A stretch of 64,000 nucleotides of DNA from Isotricha intestinalis. Lineage: Eukaryota > Ciliophora > Litostomatea > Vestibuliferida > Isotrichidae. Positions 37,000 to 48,300 of the stretch are shown one piece after another. Position numbers and translations under genes: made by a program. The notes under the pieces are model-generated. The model had not been told where the DNA came from. It saw only the letters and a program-made list of their open reading frames with translations, and made no database searches. Every line of letters starts with the position of its first letter. Within the stretch, counting starts at the first letter, position 1. The stretch spans positions 1 to 64,000 of the forward strand of contig JAJJLU010003506.1 in NCBI GenBank assembly GCA_023807065.1, given 5' to 3'.

Positions 37000-39168
37000 T
37001 CAACAAAGAATATCTTCATTCCTATTATAATATTGAAGAGCTCTTAATTCCAAAAATCCAGATAAACTTTGATTATCATCACATTCATAAATAATACTAA
37101 TTCTAGTTTTATCAGGAATAAAAATAAATTGATTAACAGTAATAGAAGAAACATCAAAATTAAAATTTTTTCTTTCACATCCTAAAATATAATTATCTTC
37201 ATTTTTTGTAATAATATTTTCTCCATTAACTAAAACATGAATAACAGCTTTTTTTCCTTTATTAAAAATCCCAATAATAATATTATAAAAACCTCCTTTA
37301 GAAATCATAATAGAACCTTTATCTTTTTCCCATAAAAAATTATCACTGAAAGTATTTGAATATTGATTTTCAAAAGGAATTATTTTTCCACTTTTTAATT
37401 TTCCACTTTTCCAAATCCATCTTCCAAAAGAATTATCATTTAAATATAAATTATTTATTGAATTTTGTAATTCTAAAAATGGATTAAATGTATTTATTGA
37501 TACTTTCTCATTTATTTTTTCATTTAATTTATTTACTATTTTATTTATTTCTCCAATATCACTTTTTGGTTTTAATAAATCTACTATTTCATTTTTTGTA
37601 TAATAATTTAATATTGTGTTTGATATATTATCTATTAAATTCTTATTTTTTATTTGATCATCATAATATTTTTCTTTATCTAATTTTTGTTGAATTTGTA
37701 AATTTAATTTTCTTATTTCTGTGTCAATTTCATCTATTGTTTTTTCTTTAAATTTACTTTGAATTAAATCTTCTAAATAATCAAATTTATCTTTTAAAAG
37801 AGGATTTAAATCAACTAAATTTAATTTTTCCTTTGATAAAATATTTAATGTATTATTAAAGTCATTTAAATTTTTTTGAGTATTATCTTCAAAAGAAGTT
37901 AATTTTTCATTTAAATTTGTTTGAATATTTTTATATAATAATTCTAAATCTTTATAAGTTGATTTTTCTTCTAATCCTAATTTGATTTTTTCTTTTAAAT
38001 TTTTTTCTAATAAATTAATATCTTCTTTATAATCATTTATTTCTAATTTTGTTTTTAATAATTCATATAAATGACAAAATTTACTTTCATTTTCACTTTG
38101 AATAAAAGATATTTTATTTCCTATATCTTCTAAATTTCTTATATTTTCTTGTATATGAATAATATTATTTTTATTTTCACAATTTAAATTTTCAATTTCA
38201 CAATTTAAACATTCAATTTTTTTATTTAAACAACTTGAAATATCATTTAATTTAATATTAAAATTATCTTCATTTTCTTTAAAACTTTTATCATTATTAT
38301 TTTTAATATCATTCATTTTTTCATTTATATCAAATTGAAATTGATTAAAAGTTCCTAAAAATTCTTTTTTATCAATTTTACCTTTTAATTGTTTTAATAA
38401 TTCATCATAAGTAACTTTTCCAATTTTGTCATTTTCCATTTTGGAAATAACACAATTAATATTATTAAATTGACTTTTAATATTTCTTATTAATCTATCA
38501 AAATCATCATCAATATCTTTTATTTTTTTATTATTATTTTCAATAAATTTATTATATTCACATTCAATAAAAGAATTAAATTCTTTAGTATCAAGTTTAT
38601 TATTAATATTATCAATAATAGAATTAAAATTACATTTATCAATTTTATTTGCTAAACATAAATTAATTTGTTCAATATCACTACAATTAACTTTATTATT
38701 TAATAAATTTATTAATTCATTATATTCAGTAACATCAATTTTTTTTTTCATTTGAACATCAAAATCAACTTTATCACATTTTGTTCTTAAAATATTAATA
38801 ACATCATCTTTATCTGCTTTTGAAGTTAAAATATTATTTAAATCACAAATATTAACTTTTGAGTTTAATATTTTATTTATTTTTTCTATATCATTCATTG
38901 TAGCATAACAATTTAATTTTCTATTAATATCTCTTATTAAATTATCTATTTGACAATTAACATTATCTAAAGTATTATTTGAACAATTACAATCATCAAT
39001 TTTTCTATTGATTATTTGACATTCAAAATTACTTATTTTATTATTTAAAAAATTTATATTATCATAAAGTTTACTTATGGTTAATTTTACTATATCAGGA
39101 CAATTACACCAATTTTGATTATTTAATAAATTTTCAATTGAATCATTATAATTTTGAAGTGAAGACAT
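37000..39168 (-). CDS. coiled-coil protein with C1q/TNF-like C-terminal domain
   Basis: 722 residues. Residues about 40-560 are helical coiled coil with a recurring unit of the form (D/N)xNxxLxxKxDxxDxxxxL, seen for example in NDIEKINKILNSKVNICDLN, about 33-37 residues apart. Residues about 585-722 are a beta-rich jelly-roll like C1q: GRWIWKSGKLKSG, FENQYSNTFSDNFLWEK, then MISKGGFYNIIIGIF and HVLVNGENI. No signal peptide or collagen repeat is present, so unlike C1q this protein is probably intracellular. Coiled coil plus jelly-roll would make a trimer-like rod, but the role is unknown. The region before residue 150 is rich in Cys and Asn (NCPDIV, DDCNCSNN). Confidence 0.7.
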   Translation of the reverse strand: MSSLQNYNDSIENLLNNQNWCNCPDIVKLTISKLYDNINFLNNKISNFECQIINRKIDDCNCSNNTLDNVNCQIDNLIRDINRKLNCYATMNDIEKINKILNSKVNICDLNNILTSKADKDDVINILRTKCDKVDFDVQMKKKIDVTEYNELINLLNNKVNCSDIEQINLCLANKIDKCNFNSIIDNINNKLDTKEFNSFIECEYNKFIENNNKKIKDIDDDFDRLIRNIKSQFNNINCVISKMENDKIGKVTYDELLKQLKGKIDKKEFLGTFNQFQFDINEKMNDIKNNNDKSFKENEDNFNIKLNDISSCLNKKIECLNCEIENLNCENKNNIIHIQENIRNLEDIGNKISFIQSENESKFCHLYELLKTKLEINDYKEDINLLEKNLKEKIKLGLEEKSTYKDLELLYKNIQTNLNEKLTSFEDNTQKNLNDFNNTLNILSKEKLNLVDLNPLLKDKFDYLEDLIQSKFKEKTIDEIDTEIRKLNLQIQQKLDKEKYYDDQIKNKNLIDNISNTILNYYTKNEIVDLLKPKSDIGEINKIVNKLNEKINEKVSINTFNPFLELQNSINNLYLNDNSFGRWIWKSGKLKSGKIIPFENQYSNTFSDNFLWEKDKGSIMISKGGFYNIIIGIFNKGKKAVIHVLVNGENIITKNEDNYILGCERKNFNFDVSSITVNQFIFIPDKTRISIIYECDDNQSLSGFLELRALQYYNRNEDILC

Positions 39169-39211
39169 TAAATAATATAAATAAATTAAAATATAAGTTT
39201 AAAATTGTTTA
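39169..39211. promoter_or_regulatory. divergent intergenic promoter region, 43 bp
   Basis: The shortest divergent spacer in the window: 43 bp between the start codons of the C1q-like gene and the centrin-like gene. It is entirely A/T tracts with few G and C. Confidence 0.35.
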
Positions 39212-39697
39212 ATGGATAATAAAAAGAAAAAAAATTTTTTAAATAAATCTCAAATCGAAGAAGCTAAATTTGCTTTTGATTTATTAGATATAACTAAAGA
39301 TGGTACAATTTCAATAACTGATATAAGAAAAATTTTAAATGAAATTGGACAAGAAGAAAATGATGAAAAAGAAATTATAAAAATGTTTGAAGATGAATTA
39401 GGAAAAAATTTTTCTTTTACTCAAAAAGAAAAAGTTTATTTTTCCTTTGATGATTATTTACAATTAATGAAAAAAAGATTTAAAGATGAAGATATTGTTA
39501 ATGAATTAAATGAAGCTTTTAGAATTTTAGGAGGACAAGATAAATTAATTAGTGTTAAATCACTTATTGATAATTTAATTGAAAATGGAGAAACTCTTTC
39601 TAAACAAGATTTAGAAAATTTATTATTAACTTTAGATGAAAAAAATGAATATATTAATTATGAAGAATTAATAAATACTTATTTTTCAATTAAATAA
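39212..39697 (+). CDS. centrin/calmodulin-like EF-hand protein
   Basis: 161 residues. After a short basic start, the pattern SQIEEAKFAFDLLDITKDGTI matches the first EF-hand of centrins and calmodulins. The loop DITKDGTISITD has Asp at 1, Thr at 3, Asp at 5, Gly at 6 and Ile at 8, but Asp instead of Glu at 12. The remaining three hands are recognisable by their helices (NELNEAFRILGG, LSKQDLENLLLTL) but lack the loop acids and probably do not bind calcium. Centrins act at basal bodies and in contractile fibres. The divergent loops mean it could equally be a myosin light chain-like protein. Confidence 0.75.
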   Translation: MDNKKKKNFLNKSQIEEAKFAFDLLDITKDGTISITDIRKILNEIGQEENDEKEIIKMFEDELGKNFSFTQKEKVYFSFDDYLQLMKKRFKDEDIVNELNEAFRILGGQDKLISVKSLIDNLIENGETLSKQDLENLLLTLDEKNEYINYEELINTYFSIK

Positions 39698-39837
39698 ATA
39701 TATATAATTCAAAAAATAAAATAAATAAATTAAAAAAAATAAAATTAAATAATCAAATAATAAACAATAATTAAAATATTTAAATTAAATTTTTTTTTAA
39801 ACTCAAACTTTAAAAAAAAAAACATAAAAATAGAAAA

Positions 39838-41895
39838 ATGAATACCTTATCTTTAAAATCAAGTAGAGACAGTTTAACGAATATAGATAATATAGAAGAC
39901 ATAATAAAATGTTATATATGTTTAGAAAAAATAAAAGATGCATGTATGTGTCCATATTGTCAGAAATTAACATGTGAAAAATGTATTCAAAAATGGTTAG
40001 TAGAAAAAAAAAATCAATGTCCAAATTGTAGAAGTCCATTAAGATTTTCTCAAATAATAAAAGTTTCTTTTATGACAGAAGTAGCAAATTTTATTGATAA
40101 AATGAATATAAATAAAAAAACAGAACAATTAGAAACTTGTCAAAAACATAAAATTAAATTTCTTTATTATTGTAATGAATGTAATTTACCTCTTTGTTCT
40201 GATTGTTATATGTTTGAAAATGAACATAAAAATCATAAAATTAAAAAAATTAATGATGTTTACAATGAACATTATAATTTAATCAAAAATGAAATTGAAG
40301 ATTTAGATGATAAGAATGCTAAATTAAATAAAAATTTAAAAGAAATAAGTGATAAAATTAATGAAATAGAAAATTATAGATATAAAAGAAAGAAAGAATT
40401 AGATGATACTTTTAAAACTTTAAACATTCAATTAAAAAATCAAAGTCAAGATTTAATTGATAAATTATTAAATTGGAAAAATAATTTAGGAGATAAGATA
40501 AAAAATTTAGAAAACGATAGAGAAAAAATATCTCTTGAAATTAAAAATTCTACAAAAAGTGAATTAATAGATAAATCAAAAACTATAATAGAAAAAATGA
40601 AAAAATTAAAAGAAAAATTAAATGAAGATAAAGAAATAAATAAAAATTTTAATTTAAATTTATCTTCTGAAATTCCAAATTCAATAATTCCTTCATATGA
40701 AACAGCAATTTTCCAAGTAGAAAATTTTGAAAAAATAAATAATTCAGAAGTCATTTATTCTCCAGAATTAATAATAAATGGATTAAAATGGAGATTAAAA
40801 TTATATCCTAAAGGTAATGCTTCTTCTAAAAATGAATATTTATCAATATTTTTAGAATTAATTGGTAAAGTTCCTGAAGTTTCAAAATATTTTTATATAT
40901 TAGAATTAATTAATTTTAAAGGAAAAAAAAACTTTTATCAAGAATATTCTTCTAATTTTTCTAATGGTGAATGTTGGGGTTACAGTAAATTTTTTAAATT
41001 AAATCATTTAAAAAATGATGGTTTTATTAATAATCAAGGAAATATTATTATTAAAATTCATATTAGACCTGAAAGCTTCTCTCAATTAAGTCGTGATTTA
41101 AAAAATTATATTTTGAGTTTAGAAAATCAAATCAATAATTTAAATAATAATGATGATAATTTGAGTGATTCTGATGATTTGAGTTGTAAGTTAAGTTATG
41201 ATTTAAGTTTTAAAGATTTAAATTTGGTTAAAAATTTCCTCATTTCTGATAATGAAAATTCTGATTTTAAAAGTGATTCTTTAGAAAAGAAAAAAAATAA
41301 GGAAAAAGTTAAAAAAATTAAATTTAGAAAATTGACTCTTTCCACTGAAAATAATCCTAATAATGAATTATTTAATTCTCCTGTTGAAAATATTTTATTT
41401 TCTGTAAGAGATAAAAAACAAAATAAAAATTTTATTTCAAGTAATAATGATAATAATACAAATTCTAATAATAATAATAAGAAAGTAATAAATGATAATA
41501 ATTCGATTAAAAAAAAAATAGAATTTTCTGCAAATAAATTTAATAGCAATAATAATATAAATAATAATAATATTAAAAATAGTGAAAAAGAAATTAAGAA
41601 AAAAATAAGTAGATTTCAAATAGAAATGTCTTTAGATTCTGAAGATGAAGATATCAAACAAATACAAGAATTACAAGAAGGAAATTCTATAATTTTAAAG
41701 CAAAAAGATAATCAATCAATGATTAGTGAAGATTCAATTGGTTATTTAATGGATTCTTTAAAGGAAATTGATAATAAGAAAGATAATTCTGCTAAAAATG
41801 TTTATAATATTAATTTTAGAAATAATAATTTTGATTTTAATAATTATTTGTTAAATGATAATAAAAGAGAATTTAAATCTAATAATAATAATAAC

Positions 41896-41950
<55 letters not shown>

Positions 41951-42108
41951 GTAATAATAATAATAATAATAATGTTCATTTTGGAAGATTTTATAATTTA
42001 GGTTTAAATTCTTTAAGTAATTCTAATATTAATAATGCAAAAAATGGGAATAAATATATTTATGGAAATCAATATGAAAATTATAAACAAAAATATAATA
42101 TTAAATAA
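39838..42108 (+). CDS. TRIM37-like RING / B-box / coiled-coil / MATH E3 ligase
   Basis: 756 residues. A RING finger spans about 25-64 (CYIC, CPYC, CEKC, CPNC), a B-box about 100-133 (CQKHKIKFLYYC, CSDC, HKNH), and a coiled coil about 140-270. A MATH/TRAF domain spans about 310-420 (GLKWRLKLYPKGNASSKNEY, FKLNHLKNDGFINNQGNIII). Only TRIM37 among known TRIM proteins combines these with MATH. TRIM37 is an E3 ligase that controls centriole number and peroxisome protein import. The C-terminal 340 residues are disordered, Ser/Asp- and Asn-rich, with a poly-Asn run. The RING keeps its zinc ligands, so it is probably active. Confidence 0.85.
41881..41973 (+). repeat. AAT trinucleotide run (poly-Asn) in the TRIM37-like gene
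   Basis: About 31 codons of almost only AAT, with one AAC and one AGT interruption. Confidence 0.9.
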
Positions 42109-42389
42109 ATATTTTTTTGGTTTCTTAAATAAATCAATTAAAAAATATCTATTTATTCAATAAAAATTATAAATAATTAGACAAATAAAAAAATTTGATT
42201 TTCTAAAAAAGAATTTAATATAATATTTTTATAATTTATTTTTTAATATAAATTTACTTTTTTTAAAAGCAAAAACAAAGTAATATTAATGTTGAAAATT
42301 TGTAAAAAAATAATAATTTAATTATGTTAATTTTATTTATTAATAATATTTAAAAAAGATAATCCACAATATATTATTTATTTAAAAAA

Positions 42390-45300
42390 ATGATAGAAGA
42401 TGTTGAATTAACTGATTCTTTTATTAAAAAACAAAAAAAAGAAAATTTAATAAATGAAGAAGAAGAAAAAGAAGAAGAAAAAGAATGTATAATCAATAAT
42501 CCAATGAGTAAATTTATTGGAAAATCAATAAAACAAGAAGAAAGAAAAACCAAAAAAATAGAATCTCAGACTTTTTCAGGAAAAATAAAAATTATATATA
42601 TAATAAAAGATTATCTTCTTTGTTTTTTTCTATTAAATATCCCTTGTCCAAATTTTTGTTATTTACATATTCCATATTATATTTTTGGTATTTTATCCTT
42701 ATTTTTTTTATTAGATAATTCAATAGAAACAAGAAAATGTAAATTTTTCTTTGAAATAATAGTTATAGTTTATACTTTTTTTTCTGTAGTTGCTAAAACA
42801 TCTTGTTTATTTATTAATAATTTATTTAATAATGATTTAATTATTCAAATTGGAGTTCCAATTATAAAAAATAAAAATGATATTTTTTATTATTTAACAA
42901 CCTTTGTTCCAGAAGCAATAATTTTAATTATTTCTATTTTTTCAATTATTATTACTTCAATTTCAAAAAAATATATTATTTTTCAACAAAATAAAGTTAA
43001 TAAAAAACAATTTTATAATATTTGCCATGCAATAATGATGATAGATTTTATTTTTATTATTTCTTTATCTTGTTTTAATATTTCTATAATTACTTTAATT
43101 TATGTGATGTTAATTAATATAAACATTTTGTTTTTTTGCATGAAAATTAATAAAGATGTTAATATTCTATTATTTAATTTCTTTTCAATTATTATTCTTA
43201 TATTATTAATTATCATAAATTTAGGTGTTTCAATATTTAACATACATCAATTTTATCCAGAAAATAAATCAAGTTTATGTCAAGTAATTCAAGAAATAGG
43301 AATTCAAAATTTAAATTTACATTTTAATAAAGAAAGTATTCTTTTATGGATAGGATATTTTTTATCAAATATATGTATAATTCTTTTATTAACAACAGAT
43401 AAATTAATAAATTTAATTATTGAAAATGAGGAAATGAAAGAAGTTATAATTGATGAAAGTAATAAAAATAAAAAACCAAATAAATTAAATCAAATAAAAG
43501 AAATATTATTAAATATAAAGAACTATTTATCAAGTCCAAGTTTCGTTCTTCATTTTACAAGATCAAGTATAATAGTATGGATTTATTTTTATAGAAATTA
43601 TGCATCATTTATTTTATTTATTTGGTTATGTACATCATTCTTATATATAGATATATCAAAAACTTTAATATGGACTGAATTAATTGCTTTTCCTTCTTTA
43701 TATTATACAATTTTTATGATACATTTTGCAAATATTCCTTATGCTTATGAGACACCTACTGATAATAATGAGAAAATTAAAAAAGAATATTATGGTTTAA
43801 TTAAATTTAAATATGATCAAAGAATTGAATATTCTTGTTTATTTCTAGTCCTTATTTTCATGTATATTTTTTTCTATTCTTTAATAAAGAATAAAAAAGA
43901 TACATTTAAAAATAATAAAAATAATAATAATCAGTTAAGTTCTCCTTTAATTAAGAAAAAGAGTAATAAAGAAAATTCATTTTCTGTTAAAAAAATTATA
44001 TTACAAATTATTTTTTCAAATATTGATAAATTAACTCTTGTTTCAATGTATTTTGTGGCAAATCAATTTGTTAATTTTACCCATTTAATTTTAGTATTTC
44101 TTTTTATTTTTCAATTATTATCTCCAAAGAAATTTGAAAAGCTTTGTTTTTATATAATGATATTAATTGAAATTATTTTTGGAATTGAATATATAATTGA
44201 TTTAATAAAAGTATTTTTTAAGACAGAAAAAAAAATAATAGAATTATTTGTTGCTTATAATGATATTGAAATATTTTTATTTTTAGCTATTTATTGTTTA
44301 TACATTCAATATCAATTTATTAATTCTGAAGTTTATCAAAAATTATCAAGAGAAAAACAAGAAAAAGATAAATATCTTAAATTTGATAAAAAACAACAAT
44401 CTTTATTAAAAAAAATATTTCATGTTATCAAAGATATTATTTTAGAATTATATATTTGGATTATTATTATTCTTTGTTTTATTTTATTATGTGCTTTTGA
44501 GATTAATATTCTTTTTTTAATAAAACTTATTATTTATTTATTTGTTTTATATGATTTTTTAGTTTCTATTCAAGAAAAGAAAAATTTAAATCGATTTGCA
44601 AATTTAATTTTTTTAATTTATTGTGCAATTAATACTTTAATAGTTTATTTCTATCAATTTTCCCAAATTGATACATGTAAAAATTTATTTGATAATTTTT
44701 ACCAAAAAATATTCCCACAATTTATTTATGAAAATTTTACTCAAATTGGTTTAATAAAATATACTAAAAATTTACCTATTAAATTTTTACCTCATTTTGG
44801 TTTAAATTTTCTTTCTATTTTATTTTTAAGAGAAACAAAAAGAATAATAAACTTCAATGAAAAAAATAAATTAAAAAGAACAAAAGTAATAAAAGGTATA
44901 AAATTAATAGAACAAATAGAGGAAAATGAAAACGAAAAAAATGAAGAAGAAGAAGAAAAAGAAGAAATTCCAATTATTAAAAATGAAAAAAAAGAAAGAA
45001 CAATAGTAATAGTAGAAAAAGAAATATTGCAAAAAAATATTCAATATTATATTTTTCAAATCCTAGTATTATTTACAAAATTTTATTTCTTATTTTTATT
45101 TTTAACAGTATGTATAATATTAACAAATTATGATATATCATTTGCAATGACAATTTATATAAGTATATTTGGAATATCATTTTTATGTTTATATAAAAAG
45201 AATATAAATCAATTAAGAAAGTTTATATTAAAAAAATCTTTTTTCCTTTCAAAATTAATAAGATATTCTCAAATTGAATTACCAAGTCATATAGAATCAA

Positions 45301-48300
45301 ATAGATATTATCGTTCATTAATATTAAAAATATTATTAGCTTTTAGTGAAATATATATTTTATTAGTTTATTCTTATGGTACTTTTTATATGATACAACA
45401 TAATTGTAATGAAGAAGGTCAAAATTGTAATAATCAACAATATAAAATTATAAGTGAAGAAAATGAAAAATTATTAAGTTCTATTTCCTATTTAATTGGT
45501 TTTTATATTAATTTAAGTAAATCTAATGTTTTAAATACTATTAAATTTCATTTAGTTCTTTCTTCTTTAATTTCTTTCGATGTTTATATTCAAAAATTAC
45601 AAAATTATTCAGTTGATAAAGTATTAGAAATTAAAAAAACAATAAAAGATTTATATAAAGAAAAAAGAGAAATTAATCACAAATTAAAATTAAAAAATAA
45701 AAATATTTTTAATAAAATAGGAATAGAAATAAATAATCAAAATGAGAAAATAGAAGAAGAAGAAAATGATGAAGAAGAGTCTTTTGTTTCATCTGAAAGA
45801 GGAAGAACTTTATCATTAGCAATAAGAGATCATTTAAAAAATAATGATAAAGAAAAAGGTTTTCAAATATTAAAAGAAAAATTCAAAAAAATTTTCACAA
45901 GAGCAGCTCAAAGTAAATTAAAATTAAAATCTTCAAATAATACATATACATTAATAAAAGGTTTTAAAATAATAAGTGAAGAATTAATAATATTACTTTT
46001 ATTATGTACAGCATTAACAAAAGCAAATATATTTTCATATATATATATGATAATATCAATTATATTTGTATTTAAAAAAAAAACAACATATCAATATTTT
46101 ATTTTAATGAATTTTTTAGTATGTTCAATAATAATTCAAAGTATATTTTTTGTAACAAATATGACAGAAAAAACAGATCCACAACCAGATGAAGAAATAT
46201 TAAAAAATATTAAAAAAAAAATAGGCTTTCCTTGGTTTGTTCCTTTATTTGATAAATTTAAAACTTTTATTAAGAAATATATAAATATTAAAGATGAATA
46301 TTTAGAAAGTGATCATTGGGCTTTTCTTTTAGGTGTTGGAGTTGATAAAACTCAAATTTATTCTGTTTCTTTAGAATTTATTTTAACTGTTCTTATTTAT
46401 ATTTATTTAGATTTATTCGCTTATAGTATTTATCAAAATGTTGTTTCTACTGGGCAAAGAAGTGATGGAGTTGATAAAATTAATTATTATAATTTAAGTC
46501 AAAAAGAAAAAATTATTAATTGTATTAAAGGAATGGATGAAGATGATTATTATGATTATTATGATTGTATGAAAAGTACTTTTGATATTACTTTAGGAAG
46601 TGGGTTTGATAATTTTAAAAAAAAGTTTTTTATTTCTGATAAGGAAAATGAAAAAAATGAAGATGAAAATATAGAATTTAATAATAATAATGAAAATGAA
46701 ATTAAAAATGAAAAACTAATTGAAGATGAAGAAGAAGAAGAAAAAAAGGATAATAATATATTAGAAAATATGCCTGAAAAAGATATGGAAGAGATTGATA
46801 CAAATATAAAAATAAATAAAGAAACACAATTAAATTTAAATGATAAATCATTAGATGAAAATAATAATTTAGAAGAAATAAGTCCTTTAAAAGCAATATT
46901 ATCAAAAACAAAAATAAATATAAAAAAACCAGAAAAATTTGATTGCTTTAAAAAAACAAGAACAATATTATATTTATCATTTCATAACTTTATAATAGTA
47001 ATAATAATATTAATATCAATGATGGTAAGTGGTTTAATATCAGCAACATATTTTATATTTTCATTAGTATTTTTAATGGAATCATCGAATTTAATATTAG
47101 GAACATATTTTTCATATCCAAAAAAAATAAAAAAAACAATAAGAATATTAATATTATGTGATATATTAATTCAATTAGTAATTCAAAATCCAATAAGTGG
47201 AGAATTAAGAAAGATAAAAATATTTAAAAAAATAGAAAGAATAATAGGATTAAGTGAAATTATAAAATATGAAGAGAAAAATGTATTAATAAATCAAGAA
47301 GGATTAGTATTAATATTTGGAAAAGTAATAACATTGTTTTTAATAAATTTACAAGTGTTAATGTTTTCATCTCAAGATTTTCAAGAATTTTATTTGTCAT
47401 ATTTAATAACAAAAAAAGATAGAATAAAAAGAACTCAAATGATGAATGTATATATATTTAATAATAAAAGAATAGAAAAAATGAATGAAAATTTAGAAAG
47501 AAGAGTAAGAATGGAAAAATCAATGAATTCATTAGAAAAAACTTTAGAAGAGTGGAATCAAAAATTAGCTCATATTAATGATGAAAAACCAATAAATTTA
47601 TTAGATTCAAAAAAAAAAGAAGATGATAATATTAGTGTTATGACTGGAGGAAGTTTAGTTGTTGATGAAAATATTGTTAGAGAAGAAATTAAAAATTACA
47701 TTTTAAGTGGATTCTTAGTTAAAATTTTATTATTCTTACATAAACATTCTTCTAGTTATAACTCTATTGAAAAAGATAGAAGAATTTATTATGAAAGAGA
47801 TATGATTCAAGGAAAAACTTTTACCAAATTATATTTAGAAGAATTAATTGATAATGAATTAAATAGTATTGATATGAGTTGTTATAAAAAAAAAGAAATT
47901 AAAATTATTAAAAAGATTTTAAGCGGTGAAAGGAAAAGAAAAGATGAAGAAAATGAAAATGAAAATTTAGAAGAAGAAAAAGAAGTTAATTTAGATAAAC
48001 TTATTGGTAAATATGATGAAGATTATGAAATAGATAATATAAAGAAGAAAAAAAGAAAAGAATTAAAAAAAGAAGATGATAAAAAAAATAATAAAAAAAA
48101 AGAGAAAAAGGAGAAAGAAATAAAAATTGATTTTTCTTTAGAAAAATTTAAAAGAATAGATGATTTAAGAGAAGGAGAAATATATAAAAAATATTTAAAA
48201 AAAACAACATTAATAATAGCAATATTAAAAAATTTATTACATTTTTCTCAATTAAATTTTCATTATTTATGTTATTTAATGATGATAATAAATCATATGA

